Shown here: positions 11,738 through 22,099 of the stretch, piece by piece
Position numbering within the stretch: position 1 is the first letter of the stretch
How the letters are laid out: the number at the start of each line of letters is the position of its first letter
Assembly: GCA_026018925.1 (NCBI GenBank)
Contig: JAKSZU010000012.1
Coordinates: 26,401,814 to 26,465,813, forward strand
Origin: Tupaia tana
Lineage: Eukaryota > Chordata > Mammalia > Scandentia > Tupaiidae
Direction of reading: 5' to 3'
DNA length: 64,000 bases
Position numbers and translations under genes: made by a program
The notes under the pieces: generated by a model
What the model was told of the DNA's origin: nothing
Databases searched by the model: none
The model's input: only the letters and a program-made list of their open reading frames with translations

Positions 11738-14700
11738 ATGTGTGTGGAATATTATGTATGGATACTATGTTATTTGCCTGGCATTGAGCCTGGCTAGAGA
11801 ATCTCAGATGAAGTCATAATCTCTGTCCTTGAGAACAGGAAATTCTTCTATTTTAGTTGCTAAAGGGATAAGAGATCTTTAAAAAAAACTATAGAGAAAA
11901 TATATATTATGAAAACTCTATTATAAAATCACTATCATGGATTTCAAACACTTCTTGAACTGATATAAAATATTTTAATTCCATTTTCCCACAAACTGCT
12001 CTCCTCGTACAAGCCTCAAGTAGAGTTGTTTTTCAGTCTTCACCTCCTCTAACCCTCTAGCCTATCTTTGTTGACTTTATCCAGCCTCTTGATTTCAACA
12101 CACATGTGTTGATGATTTCCAAATCTGTACTTCTGCTCGGACTGCTTCCCTGATAACCCAGGTTAATATACAGCAAAGGAGCCACAGCCGTCTCAAACTC
12201 AAGATGTTTATTACTCAACCCTACAAGAATTCTTTCTCCGTATCTTCCATCCTCCTTATGATACTAGCATCTACCAGTCACCACATTTAGACAATACTTT
12301 CTTTAATTTGTCTTCTCTATTTTTTTTTAGAGAGATATTTTTACTTTAGGGTATGTGCACTTGCTGAGAGACAGAGACACAGAGAAATAACCCCCCCAGG
12401 GGGCTGGCCGTGCTGTAATCCCTTCTCGGGATGTTGGGCACATGCACATGATATGCACTTGACGGGAATTTTAAACTGGCAAGTCTGGGACTCAAACCAT
12501 GATCGACTAAGTGGGAGAACAGTGACATAACCATTACACCATTTGTTGGTCCTAAGACAAAATACTTTCATAAAAACTACCATATCCATCTTGACATCCC
12601 ATTTTTGATCAAGCCAGTCCATCTGACACCCTTAACTTCTTTCAGCCACCTGTTACTCACCTTGGTCACTGCCACTGCCTGTCTTACTTCAGTACAATTG
12701 CTCAAATGCCTTCGCTTTGGTCTAACTTCTGCTCTATGCACATCAGTGACCCTGAAAAAAAGGTCTATAGTTTGATCTACGTAATTCAAACCTAACCGTT
12801 TTCTCTGTTATTGGGCTAGTTTTGGTTACATTTCACAAAACAACTCAAACTGGCTTGAACACAGAAAGCAGTAGAGGTATCGGGGGTGTCAATTTATACC
12901 AAATGTCCAGATGTGTACCTGCCTGAAATTATGGCTGTGCTGAGGAACTTAGATGGTCAAATCGGTGTGCCACTAGTAGCTATTACCATAAGGTACCTTA
13001 TGGTGGATTTATTCTCAGTGTTTACATCTTGAAGCTTTTATCATGGTTATCAAATTTTAATGGGCAACAATGTAACACAGATTTGGAAAGGAAAATGAAA
13101 ATGAAGAATATGTCTGTGATGGGAGAATTTAAGAAAACTGATCATTAGATAGCACTCAAGTTAAAATGTTTACTAGGGAGCCAGCAGGTGGCATGGAGGT
13201 TAAGGCACTGACTTCCATATTGCCGACCCAGCAGTTTCAAACTCACTCTGGGGGGACCAGCAGTTAGCGTAATGGCTATGTCACTGGACTCCCACGTAGT
13301 CAACCGCGGTTTGAGTCCCGGACCCGGTGGCTTAAACTCATGCCGGGCGCGTGTGTGTACGTGCTCAAAATCCCGAGAGGAGAATGGAGGAGAAGGGATT
13401 GCGGCGTGGCCATCCCCCCTGGCGGGTGATTTCTCGCTTTCTGTCTCTGTCTCTCTCTGTCTGTCTGGCGAGCGCACGCACCCTATAGCAAAAATCTCTC
13501 CAAAAAAAAGAAAAAATCACTCTGGGCATGTGTGTGTACATGCTCAAAATTTTGAGAGGGGACTGGAGAAAGAGTTGAGATGTGGCCATCCCCCCCATAG
13601 GGTGATTTCTCACTTTCCTTCTCTTTCTCTCTCTCTCTCTCTGCAAAGCGCATATGCCATATAGCAAACATAATGAAGAAAAAGATGTTCATTGGGCCGT
13701 TCATATTAATGGGTGTGGGAATGCCTGGATTAACAATATAAACTGATGATTCTTTTGCACTTAAAAAATTTTATATTTTGAAGAGTCTGTGGAGGAGCTA
13801 GGAAAAAAAATAGGTGTAGAACAAGTATTAGGATAACCTAACATCAAAGATGAGGACAAAAAAAGAAATAGAAATAAGAAATGTGGCAAATATGGAGTCA
13901 GGAGGTGGCATAGTAGTTAAGGTAGTGGCCAACCAAGGTTCAAGTCTTGGGTTTGGTAGCTTGAAAATGATGCAGGGAATCCCTTGATTTCATGTGTGTG
14001 CATACTGAAAATCTCAAGAGGAAAAGAGGAAAAAAAGGGATTATGGCCATCCCTGCTGGGGAGTGATTTTTCACTTTCCGTCTTTCTCTGACTCTCTCTT
14101 GTCTCTCTCCTTTCTAGCAAGTGCACATGCCCTATGACAAAAAGCTAAAATACAAAAACAAAAATAATGTACAGCAGAAAGCAATGCATGAAGTACTGCT
14201 CTATCAGGTGGAAAGTAACTACCCTCTTACTCCAATACTAAGATGTAAGAATAGATAAAGAAATCATTATTCCACTGGCAAAGGAAGAACCAGAGATTAA
14301 ATGAGAAGGCAAAAACCAGCAGACAGACAGAAGGTTCCAGAATATCACATGGTACAACATGCCTCGGCTTCACAGTCATACTATCCATTCTGTGTAGAAA
14401 ACAGCTGTTCAAATTTAAACCTCAGTTCACGTTCCTCCATCAAAACTCTCTAGGCTTGATACTCTGCACCCTTCTGACTATACACACAAGACCAGACAGC
14501 CCCCCCCAAGACCTGCTTTAATACCTATTACTACAATCTGTGAAATGACTCTGTCTTAGAGAAGACAGTGAAAGAGAAGAAGGGCTGATTAATTATATAA
14601 AGAACCTTTGACTTTGGCATGTGACTGAGCTGGGTAACAAAACACTTGGCAAATTCCCAACACAACACCAGAGACAAGAGGTGCCTAATGAACGGTGGTT

Positions 14701-17070
14701 AACTGCGGAGAGAGGTTATGTTCTGCAGTACCTGGAGGGGTTTTGGGTTGCCAACCTGTGGGCAGTATTGCTGCCATCTAGTGGGTGGAGGCCAGGGATG
14801 TTAGTCAATACCTTACAAAGTATAGGAGAGCCCTCAGAGCAGAGGCATCTAGTCCAAAATGTCAACAGTGCCAAGATGGAGGAGCCCTCTGTACAATACC
14901 ACTGGTTACAACAGATGTCCAGGATATCAAATAACCTTGTATGCCATCCTTTATAACAACAAATAAAAAAGGGATTTCCCCTCAGCATTTGTGTTCTGAA
15001 TTATCTTATGTTTAATGCCATGACCTCTGACCTCTGTGTAGTTCAATAGGGAAGAGGCACAGCAAGGCTAAATAATTTTTTCTTCTGGTCTCCTCTAGAC
15101 TGTTAGTTTCACGTGTCCCCAAAGAAGTGAAATTTGTTACTCTTTTCCTCGGCTCTGAGCTGTGGGGCTCTTTCACGAGTCCTACCTGTAGCAGCTCCAT
15201 GGTTGACCCCTGGCATCGACGCTCCAGGTCTGAGATGAGCTCTTTCAGTAACTGGCTCTGGTGGAACAGCTCATACTCAGCCTTTTCTATAATATTCATC
15301 CCTCTCCTCTCTTCCTCTTCCAGTTTCTTCAATTCCCGCTGCTCCTCTCTGTCCAAGATGTTCCGCAACCGATTGAACTCTGTCCGGATTCTGTGTCTCT
15401 CAGGCTCCATCTGATTCTTCAGGAACAGAAAAGAGAAAGAAGCTGCTAGTCTGTGGGATGAGGGTCTCTTCTAGAAGAGCAGAAGAGACAGGCTCAGTAC
15501 AGCTTCCTGATTGGTCAGGCCTCTCCAGGAGAGAAGGGCATATACCAGCACTTGTAGGCCTGCAGAACCTGTTCTTTGCTTCTTTTCTCCCTTCAGCTCT
15601 GCCCAGACCATTGGCCCAGGCTACTTCATCTAGGCCCTCTAGACATTGACTATGGTTGCTGAGTAAGGTTTAGATTCCAGGCAGCTTCCCTGGCCTCTCA
15701 TGCCTCTGCATCAACCTTCTCTTCCAATTTTGAGTATCAAGATACAAACTAATGACTTGCAATGAACTTAGGAGGCACAGAAAGTAACAGAGGATCAAAT
15801 GGCAGAAAAAGACACAGAATTATGAATTAGAGGCTATCACTGTCCATGGCACCTCTCCCATGTGAGCATCACCAGAAACCTGGGCTGACATTTGATATGC
15901 TTGTTATCCAATGCTTCCTCCTCTCTAGTTCACAAAGGATGTAGGGGAGGACCAGGCAAGGAAAACTCTCATAGCCGCAATACCAGGGTGCAGTCAGGAC
16001 TGGACTCCATGACCTGCCCTGACTCCTGTTGCAGGAACCCTCAGGAGGAATCCCTCTTGCCTTCCAGGATGCCCTTTTCTCTTTGATAACAGCTTTCAGC
16101 TTCTCTGCTTCCTCTTCCTCTTTCTTCAGCTTCTTCAGAGACTCCTGGAACTTTTCCTGGAAGAGACACATCCTCCGGTCAAGTATAGCCAAGCTTTAAA
16201 CTGTCCCTGCACCTAGACATGGAATGAATGAGACAGAAGTTTGGCTAACCTCATCATCAAGACTGGCCTGTCCTGGGATGAAAACCTGAGAAGGGCAAAG
16301 TATCTTTTATACATGGGATGAAAGCCAATAGAAATAGATTGAATCTCTTTTCTCCTGGGAAAATGAGTCTGATCATTAAGCACTTTAAGTCCTTTACTCT
16401 CGCTACAGTGTATCTTCCACACTCAACACACCAAGCCCCTCTTAGGCCCCAGAAGCTCCTTTTGCTCAATGTGTGGCAGCACATGAGAGATCAAGTCTTT
16501 AGTCTTTTCTGTTATTCAGGGAGGCATTTTCTAGGTCCACTCTAGGTAAATGGAAGAAGTACAAAGAAATTAGATTCAAAGCATGATGAAAAGTTAAAAT
16601 CTCCTACCCAGAGCCTTGCTTCCTGTTTTTTCTGCATCCTGGACTCTTACCTGGTACTCCTGGGCAACTTCTTCCATGAGGAATGTCTGGTGACCACGGT
16701 GTTCCTGAGACCGCTCACAAAGCCAGCAGATCAGTTTCCCATCAGCCTTGCAGAAGAGCTGCAGTTTCTCTCCATGGTGTGCACAAAGAATTACCTTCAG
16801 CTGCTCCCTTGGACCCAATACCACCTCTCTGAGCCTTTCTGCTATGTTGGCCAAGTGCCGGTTAGGCCGCAGGCTCCCAGGCTGGTAGCTGATCTGGCAC
16901 ACGGGGCAGCTGCTCTCTCCTCCTTGGCTGGACATTGCCTCCTCGCTGTTCTCTGTGATGCAGGCTTGGCAGAAGGTGTGGCCACAGTCAATGCTCAGGG
17001 GTTCTGTCAGGAGCTCCAAGCAGATGGGGCAGGTCACCTCCTCACGTATGTCCACCAGTACTGAAGTCAT
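8686..17070 (-). CDS. TRIM6: TRIM6, tripartite motif E3 ubiquitin ligase (7 coding exons)
   Basis: The coding exons, in transcript order, are 17070-16651, 16156-16061, 15416-15186, 11492-11470, 10197-10097, 9499-9473 and 9251-8686. They total 1464 bases (487 residues plus TGA); as I recall, human TRIM6 has 488. The exon sizes 96, 231, 23 and 27 are the usual TRIM5/6/22/34 pattern. RING zinc ligands: C14, C17, C29, H31, C34, C37, C55, C58. B-box 2: C96, H99, C107, D110, C115, C118, H124, H127. A coiled coil spans about 141-257, and a PRY-SPRY domain spans about 300-487 ([13 protein letters not shown]). The start [11 protein letters not shown] and the stretch [14 protein letters not shown] mark TRIM6 rather than TRIM34, TRIM5 or TRIM22. 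Known role of the family member: cytoplasmic E3 ligase making unanchored ubiquitin chains that support IKKepsilon and interferon signalling. No frameshift or stop was seen. Oddity: intron 2 begins with GC. Confidence 0.95.
9473..9499 (-). CDS. TRIM6: TRIM6 coding exon 6 (27-bp micro-exon)
   Basis: The 27-bp exon codes for (E)LTDVQSYW and one base of V300. The acceptor is CTTTACAG|AGCTAAC and the donor TGGG|GTAAGTGG. It was placed by the family's conserved ELTDVQ.YW string and by phase. Confidence 0.95.
9690..9983 (-). repeat. SINE type A with internal duplication
   Basis: It lies in the TRIM6 intron between coding exons 5 and 6. The B-box part (GGACT(C/T)(A/G)AACCAC to GACTACATGGAAG) occurs twice in tandem, about 45 bp apart. 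Imperfect TSD TATGATCACCCCTTTC / TATGACCACCCTTTCC. Confidence 0.9.
10097..10197 (-). CDS. TRIM6: TRIM6 coding exon 5 (linker to SPRY)
   Basis: It codes for the end of R257, then [10 protein letters not shown] through to ...MLRVFR, and the first base of E291. The acceptor is TCCTCTCTAG|GAGTGAG and the donor AGAG|GTGAGA. At 101 bp it joins the coiled coil to the PRY-SPRY domain. Confidence 0.95.
10505..10697 (-). repeat. SINE type B
   Basis: GGGTATGTGTGCTTGGCAGA to CCACCAGGGCCAGGATTTAA; head missing. Confidence 0.7.
10700..11097 (-). repeat. SINE type B, interrupted by a type A copy
   Basis: Outer parts are 10700-10754 (TTGGGATTTGGGACATGC) and 11006-11097 (GCTTCTGGGTTTCAGGACTC to CCACCATGTGGGCTGAC). 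Confidence 0.75.
10757..11003 (-). repeat. SINE type A, nested
   Basis: T-run, GGAGAGGTTTTTGCTATAGG to GCTAACTTCTGGTC. Flanked by GCC(T/C)AGCATGTTTTTTT repeats. Confidence 0.9.
11470..11492 (-). CDS. TRIM6: TRIM6 coding exon 4 (23-bp micro-exon)
   Basis: The micro-exon codes for DANDVTE plus two bases of R. The acceptor is TTCTCCCTAG|GATGC and the donor GAAAG|GTATGTG. It is far too short for ORF finding; I located it from the family's fixed 23-bp exon and its reading phase, which joins the exons on both sides without a break. Confidence 0.93.
11706..11748. repeat. (TG)n microsatellite
   Basis: About 14 TG units with one CA interruption, in TRIM6 intron 4. Confidence 0.95.
12322..12555 (-). 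repeat. SINE type A, diverged
   Basis: T-run, AGAGAGATATTTTTACTTTA, CCCCCCCAGGGGG hairpin, ending ACACCATTTGTTGGTCC. In TRIM6 intron 3. Confidence 0.85.
13173..13690 (+). repeat. SINE type B, interrupted by a type A copy
   Basis: Head part 13173-13254 (CCAGCAGGTGGCATGGAGGT). Its body resumes at 13517 (ATCACTCTGGGCATGTGTGT) and ends GCCATATAGCAAAC. Confidence 0.88.
13255..13515 (+). repeat. SINE type A, nested
   Basis: GGGACCAGCAGTTAGCGTAA to CTATAGCAAAAATCTCTCC and the A-run. TCACTCTGGG occurs on both sides as TSD. Confidence 0.93.
13891..14165 (+). repeat. SINE type B
   Basis: CAGGAGGTGGCATAGTAGTT to CCCTATGACAAAAAGC, with an A-rich tail. Confidence 0.8.
14745..14920 (+). mobile_element. 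MER5A-like hAT element
   Basis: GCCATCTAGTGGGTGGAGG, CCAGGGATGTTAG and CCAAAATGTCAACAGTGCC follow the MER5A consensus order. It lies in TRIM6 intron 3. Confidence 0.85.
15186..15416 (-). CDS. TRIM6: TRIM6 coding exon 3 (coiled coil, 231 bp)
   Basis: Residues 173-249, [10 protein letters not shown] to ...MELLQ. The acceptor is TGTTCCTGAAG|AATCAG and the donor CTACAG|GTAGGA. The 231-bp length is the family standard. The exon is rich in E, K, R and L with heptad spacing, as expected of the dimerising coiled coil. Confidence 0.95.
16061..16156 (-). CDS. TRIM6: TRIM6 coding exon 2 (coiled coil, 96 bp)
   Basis: It codes for [10 protein letters not shown] through to ...SWK, residues 141-172. The acceptor is CTCTTCCAG|GAAAAG. 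The exon ends ...TGGAAG and the intron starts GCAAGAG, so the donor is GC and not GT; no GT close by would keep the frame and the 96-bp family length. Confidence 0.93.
16651..17070 (-). CDS. TRIM6: TRIM6 coding exon 1 (RING and B-box 2)
   Basis: It codes for residues 1-140, from the ATG at 17070-17068 to ...QEYQ. The donor is CAG|GTAAGAG at 16650. The 5'UTR part of this exon probably reaches back to about 17137, where a CTCCCCAG acceptor is seen, so at least one upstream non-coding exon is expected. Confidence 0.95.
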
Positions 17071-17137
17071 GGTAATGACTCTTCTGGTTCTCGCCTACCC
17101 AGACCTGACTTCTAAGGTGCTTCCTGCACATAGAATC
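17071..17137 (-). other. TRIM6: TRIM6 5'UTR part of the first coding exon
   Basis: A polypyrimidine tract and CCCCAG acceptor lie just upstream of GATTCTATGTGC, 67 bases before the ATG. This fits the TRIM family layout, in which the start codon lies in exon 2. The boundary is inferred from the splice consensus only. Confidence 0.55.
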
Positions 17138-17849
17138 CTGGGGAGATGAGCCAACAAAAACAGGTCAGGGTATAAAAGGAGGGAGAATAAAGAGAAAGGA
17201 GATCAGACACCTGGGGTAATAAGGGTCCTTCATTCTCATTTCCAACACTTTCTTTACCCTGCTCACATAAGGCACCGATTTCTACCCTTTTCAGAGTAAT
17301 GATTATGATTTTCTTTTAATCCTATACTGGATGGAAGGACACACTGAGACCCTGGAAAGGAGGGCCCTGTATGAGCCACCATCTGCCCAATCTTTTCCCA
17401 GCCCTTACAACACATCCAATGATAAAAGTACCAGAACACACAGCTGCATCAGGATTTCTGCATCTGCTGCTCCTTTGCCAGGACGACCCCTTACCTTGGT
17501 ATCTGATATCTGCATGCCTCATTCCTTCACATTACCTTCTCAGAAGGTCTGAGCCTATCTAGCCTCTCCGTACAGTCAGTCCTGACATGCCCACCTGCTT
17601 TAGTGTTCTTCTTCTCACTACCTGACATCTACCTTCAGTGTCTGAAGCCTCCACTGGAAGGTAAGTTCCATGAGATCAGCGACTTTGTGCTCCCAGCAGC
17701 TGGAACAGTGCTTGGTACACAGGCCCTCAACTTTGGATGAGTAAAAAGCAAAAACTTCTTTTTCCCTCTGCAGATGATCAACCAGACCTTTCTTATGAGC
17801 TTTTGTAATAAAGAAAATAAATAAATAAAATTCTAGTTTATATATAACT

Positions 17850-17960
17850 TTTAAACTCTTTTGGGGCATGCACGCACATGTGCCCGGTGTGATTTTCAAA
17901 TCGCAGAGTTGGTCATGCGGGATCCAGCTGCCTGAACCTCCACGCACCTGCGAACCCCCA
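17850..17960 (-). repeat. SINE type B, 5' half
   Basis: GGGGCATGCACGCACATGTG, ATCCAGCTGCCTGAACCTCC; tail side missing. Confidence 0.65.
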
Positions 17961-18634
17961 TTTGTACATATTAGTGGTGTACAGTGTGGTTTTTCAAAAC
18001 ATGTATGCAATCTGTACTGACCAAATCAGGGCAATAAGGATATCCACTATCTCTAACATTTATCATTTTGTGTTGTAGGCATTTGAAATTCTCTCTACTG
18101 GTTATTAGGAGATTCATATTAAATTGTCACTAACATTCTTTACTGTGCTATACTCATATATAATCCGTTCCACTTGTTTACATAGACTCTTTCTTGTATC
18201 TTAATCAAGTTCTCTTCGTTCTCCCTACCCTTACCCCTTCCCAGCTTTTCGTATCCACCATTACTCTCCACGTCTATGAAATCAAATCTTTTACTTGCCA
18301 CTGACTGAGAATACAGTACTTGTCTCCTAATGTCTGCTTTAGTTCACTTAGCATTATTACCTCTGGGTTTGCCTGAGTTGCCTCAAACAAGTATGGCTGA
18401 ATAATAACCATTGTGTTTTGAGTGTATCTATAACACATTTTCTTTATCCATCCATCAGTTACTGGACACTTAGGTTGATTCCATATCTTAGCCATTGTGA
18501 ATAGTGCTGCAATAAACATGGGAGTGCAGATTTTTCTTCACCATACTCTCATGACCTTTTACATTTCTTTGTCATCACTCTGTATATCTGGTCACCGAGA
18601 CCAAAGGTATCACTGATCATGAGGACATGTCCAC
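17960..18634 (-). mobile_element. LINE-1 3' fragment (antisense)
   Basis: TTGTGAATAGTGCTGCAATA and ATTCCATATCTTAGCC are the reverse of the end of L1 ORF2. AT-rich 3'UTR sequence fills the left part. It is cut on the right by a SINE. Confidence 0.8.
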
Positions 18635-18918
18635 CTTCTTTTTTTTTTTTTTCTTTTTAATTTGCTAATGCGGTGTGTACACTCACCAGAGAGAGTCAGA
18701 AAAAGGTAAGGTGAAAAAGCACCCTCAACCCACCCAGAACCAGGAAGGATAGACACACCACAACCCCTTGTCCTCCATTTCTCCTTTCAGGATTTTGGGC
18801 ACTCATGCATGCACACACACCCAGTGTATTTTTCAAGCTACTGGGTCTGGGGCTCAATCTGCGCAATTATCCATGTGGGATCCAGCTGCCTTAGCCTCTG
18901 TGCCACTGGCTGACTCAA
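18635..18918 (-). repeat. SINE type B
   Basis: T-run to GTGCCACTGGCTGACTC, inserted at the right end of an L1. Rough repeat (C)A(C/T)(G/T)TCCACCTTCT at both ends. Confidence 0.82.
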
Positions 18919-19162
18919 CACATTCACCTTCTAGCAACTATGCTCAGCATGGAGCCTTTTCATCCTTCATGCTCATTTTCCTGGGAGATCCCAAAGAAAC
19001 AGCACTGGCCACAATAGGAGAAGGTAAGAGTTTTACAGCAAACACTTCTGTAACCAACTGTAATTTAGAAATCACATTTTCCTGCTTTCTTTATCCTACA
19101 AAGGACAACTCTGCATAAATAAGAGTACTCTTAATTTTTCAATAAGAAAATAGAGACAACTG

Positions 19163-19360
19163 GGCCAGCAGGTGATGTGGTGGTTAAAGCACTTAACTCC
19201 CACATAGCCAACTGTGGTTCGAGTCCCAAACCCAACGGCTCTCTTTTTCACTTTCCCTCTCTCTCTCTGTCTCTCTCTGGTGAATACATGTGCTTTCTAA
19301 CAAATTAAAAAATGATAAAGATAAATAAAATTAAATCAATAATTATTTTAAAAAGATAAA
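19163..19360 (+). repeat. SINE type C
   Basis: GGCCAGCAGGTGATGTGGTG to CT-rich part and an AAATTAAAAAATGATAAAG tail. Confidence 0.85.
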
Positions 19361-19401
19361 ATAAAGACAATGAAGTGACTTTATAAGATCATGTTTTGGC
19401 G

Positions 19402-19645
19402 CTGGCTCCCTGGCCTGGTAATTAAGGCAGCTAGACCCCACATGGCCAACTGCATGGTTTGAGTCTTGGATCTGGGGGCTTGAGAGATATGCCAGTTGCA
19501 TGTTCATGGGTATGTGCCTAAACTCCAAAAAGCAGGGAGAGCTGGAGGAGGAGAAATTGCAACATGACCATTCTCCATGAAGATTGCTTTCTCCTTTCTC
19601 TCTCTGTCTCTGACTATCATGTGCACCCTTTAGCAAAAAAGCAAA
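19402..19645 (+). repeat. SINE type B
   Basis: CTGGCCTGGTAATTAAGGCA to CACCCTTTAGCAAAAAAGC. Confidence 0.75.
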
Positions 19646-20458
19646 AACAAAATATCATGTATTTGTACGTAGTAGAGTTGGTATACTCGAACCCTTCCAG
19701 GACTCTAGTTCAAAGCTCTGTCCTTAACCTCATAAAACCAAAGACAATTGGTGGTAAAGGCAGTAAAAGCCCCAGCACTGTCCAAGAATAGAAATGGGAG
19801 AGACTGCATTTTATGATGGGGTTTCACTAAAGTTTATCATAAGCTTTGACAGGATCCTAAGAGGGCCCATGGGTAAGGTGGAGAGGAAGTAGGCACCTTC
19901 CTACCTACTTCCATAATGGACTTGGCAAGTGTTTATTTATTTAGCATATAACAACTCAATAATTCCTTAAACATTATGAGTGCCCCTTACACCCCATTTC
20001 AGTTACGGTGGAGTCAGATTTTGAATGCAAATCATCTTGTCCATAAAGGGTGCAGAAAATGACTGTTAACAAATTAATGGTTCCGGGACATATAATCGAT
20101 ATTACAGAAATGCTTAATCATTTGAGATGTTATTTAAGCAAATTAATCACACCTATGGGAACTGAGTATATATATTGTAGTTAGTTTAACATCTCCTCAC
20201 TTAGTACACTGCATTATGAGAGTTGTACTACTTTTATTAAATTGGGATTTTGAAATTAGGGGCCCAATCTCTCTTGATATTCCACATATCCCAGAGCTGA
20301 GCGCTACAATTAACACAAGCAGAGAGCAATCAACTTTAAAATGGATTTAAAATAATAACTTACTGCTGAGTTTATAGTTAAGAATTGATATTGGCATAGA
20401 AACATGGAAATAAATGTATTATCTTATGAAATAGTTGATGTTAAGAAATAATTATAGA

Positions 20459-20520
20459 GAGTTGGCAGGTGGCATGATAGTTGGGGCACGGGACTACCAC
20501 ATGGCTGACTGCTATTTATA
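20459..20520 (+). repeat. SINE head fragment (type B or C)
   Basis: GTTGGCAGGTGGCATGATAG to ACCACATGGCTGACTGC; then unrelated sequence. Confidence 0.6.
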
Positions 20521-20784
20521 TCTGAAGCATCTATTAGAATGAAAGCTCACATCTACACTTAAATGGCTTCTGGAATAAAAATCAGGAGCAGGAGATACTG
20601 GGACTGGTCCAGGCTCTGGGCTTGAATTAGAGGAATCAAAAACAATAGGGCTGTCTCCCATTAAGTGGACATCCTAGTGCAAGAGAAGTGTAAGGAAAAA
20701 AAGTGAAAACTGCATTTACAAGTGAGTTGAGCTTCTTGGGCTTTGGGATAACATTATTTTTGACCTTTGCATTAGGGTTATATC

Positions 20785-20938
20785 CAGCTCTGCAATCCTT
20801 TTTTCTCTATTCTTTGGGGATTTTGGGCATGCATCCACACGTGTCTCCTGTTTATCAAGCCACAGATCCAGAACTTGAACAGAGCAGGTGGCTGGGTGGG
20901 ATCCAGCTCTTTTAACCACCTCACTACTAGCTAGCCCG
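20785..20938 (-). repeat. SINE type B, 5' part
   Basis: CTGCAATCCTTTTTTCTC to TTTTAACCACCTCACTACTA and GCTAGCCC. Confidence 0.7.
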
Positions 20939-21027
20939 TGAGTGTTTTTTTTTTTAAGGCTAGAGTATAAAACATAATATTCTCATACATTTTTCTGCAT
21001 TTTTTGTATCTCATTCATAATTGCTTT

Positions 21028-21236
21028 TTAAATTTGCCAGAGTGTTCATGATGCTGGGGGAGCGGGCAGTGGAAGTGAGAAAGCACCGCCATGAGGAATG
21101 GTTAGGCCACAATCCCTTCTCTTCCATCTCTTCTCCTGTTGGAATTTTGGGCACCCATACACACATACTGAGACTATTTCTCAGGCCACAGGGTTGGCGA
21201 CTCAGTGGTTTTTAATACCAGGGCTTGGGCTGGCCC
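21028..21236 (-). repeat. SINE type B
   Basis: AAATTTGCCAGAGTGTTC, GGCCACAATCCCTTCTCTTC, ending GGGCTGGCCC. Confidence 0.7.
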
Positions 21237-21412
21237 AATTCCTGTTTATTAAAACTGTTCTCTTTTCACTTGTTGAGATGTTACAAGTAATCATTTTTTC
21301 CTTTATCATAACGCATTTAACATATTTTATTGCTTAGTATAGTCTTTCAAAAACAGCTTCAATTGTGCATTTTTTAAAGAAATGCATTAAGTTTGATGCT
21401 AATAATTTGACC

Positions 21413-21650
21413 ATTTACTATTTGTTAAGCAGTAAGCATAGAGTGTCTAAACCTTTGCTTCACTTAATCCTCATCAGATCTCTAGGATGTACATGTTACT
21501 CTGTCCATTTTACATTTGGAAAAAACTGAAGCCCAGGGAAGTCAAGGAACAGGCCCAGAGCCTACAGCCAGTGTCTAAGAATCAGAGCCAAGATTCAAAC
21601 CCATGCAGTCTATCTGCAGTACCTGTGCTCTTAACCACACATTTCTACCT
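21413..21650 (-). mobile_element. MIR element
   Basis: The reverse MIR pattern is clear: CACTTAATCCTCATCAG, CCATTTTACATTTGGA, GAAGTCAAGGAACAGGCCC, then GTGCTCTTAACCAC. Confidence 0.85.
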
Positions 21651-21734
21651 CAATCATTACACAAAATGTTGTCCCTATCCTCAGTGAGCTTATTTGCACA
21701 GTGGATGAAAAAGAAATAAAGAAGGGCCACAAGT

Positions 21735-21895
21735 GGAAGGTGAAAAACTCTTTGGGTGCAGGTTCTTGGGTGCCCCAAATCCTGAAAGAATGGAGAAGGA
21801 ACTGCAGTGAGGCCATCTCCCTTTGGAGGTGCTTTCTCACTTTCCTTCTGACTCTGGCCAGCGCATTGGCCTTATAGGATGCATGCATAAATAAT
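21735..21895 (+). repeat. SINE type B, 3' half
   Basis: GGGTGCAGGTTCTTGGGTGC, CCCAAATCCTGAAAGAATGG to GGCCTTATAGGATG. Confidence 0.65.
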
Positions 21896-22099
21896 AGCGA
21901 TCAATATCATTAAGTTCCAAAGGGGAAATACTTCATTGCTAGGTGCTAGAACCTTAGTAAGTGGCCCCTACAGCCCGGTAGAAGCTAGGAAAGCTCCAGG
22001 CGTGAGCGCATCAGGTGGTCAAGGTCTTCGGAGAGAACCAAGGAGGTACAGTAATTCTGAAGACCAAAGGGCAGTCACTCTTTTTTTTTTTTTTTTAAA

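Larger units (their letters stand above)
18919..21027. other. Mostly unrecognised sequence between SINEs
   Basis: Apart from the listed SINEs, 19646-20458 and 20521-20784 show no gene signal. Confidence 0.5.

Noticed and set aside
8686-17070. TRIM34, TRIM5 or TRIM22 as identity of the TRIM gene
   Set aside because: The N-terminus, the linker and the SPRY strings fit TRIM6 best and the length differs by one residue from human TRIM6.
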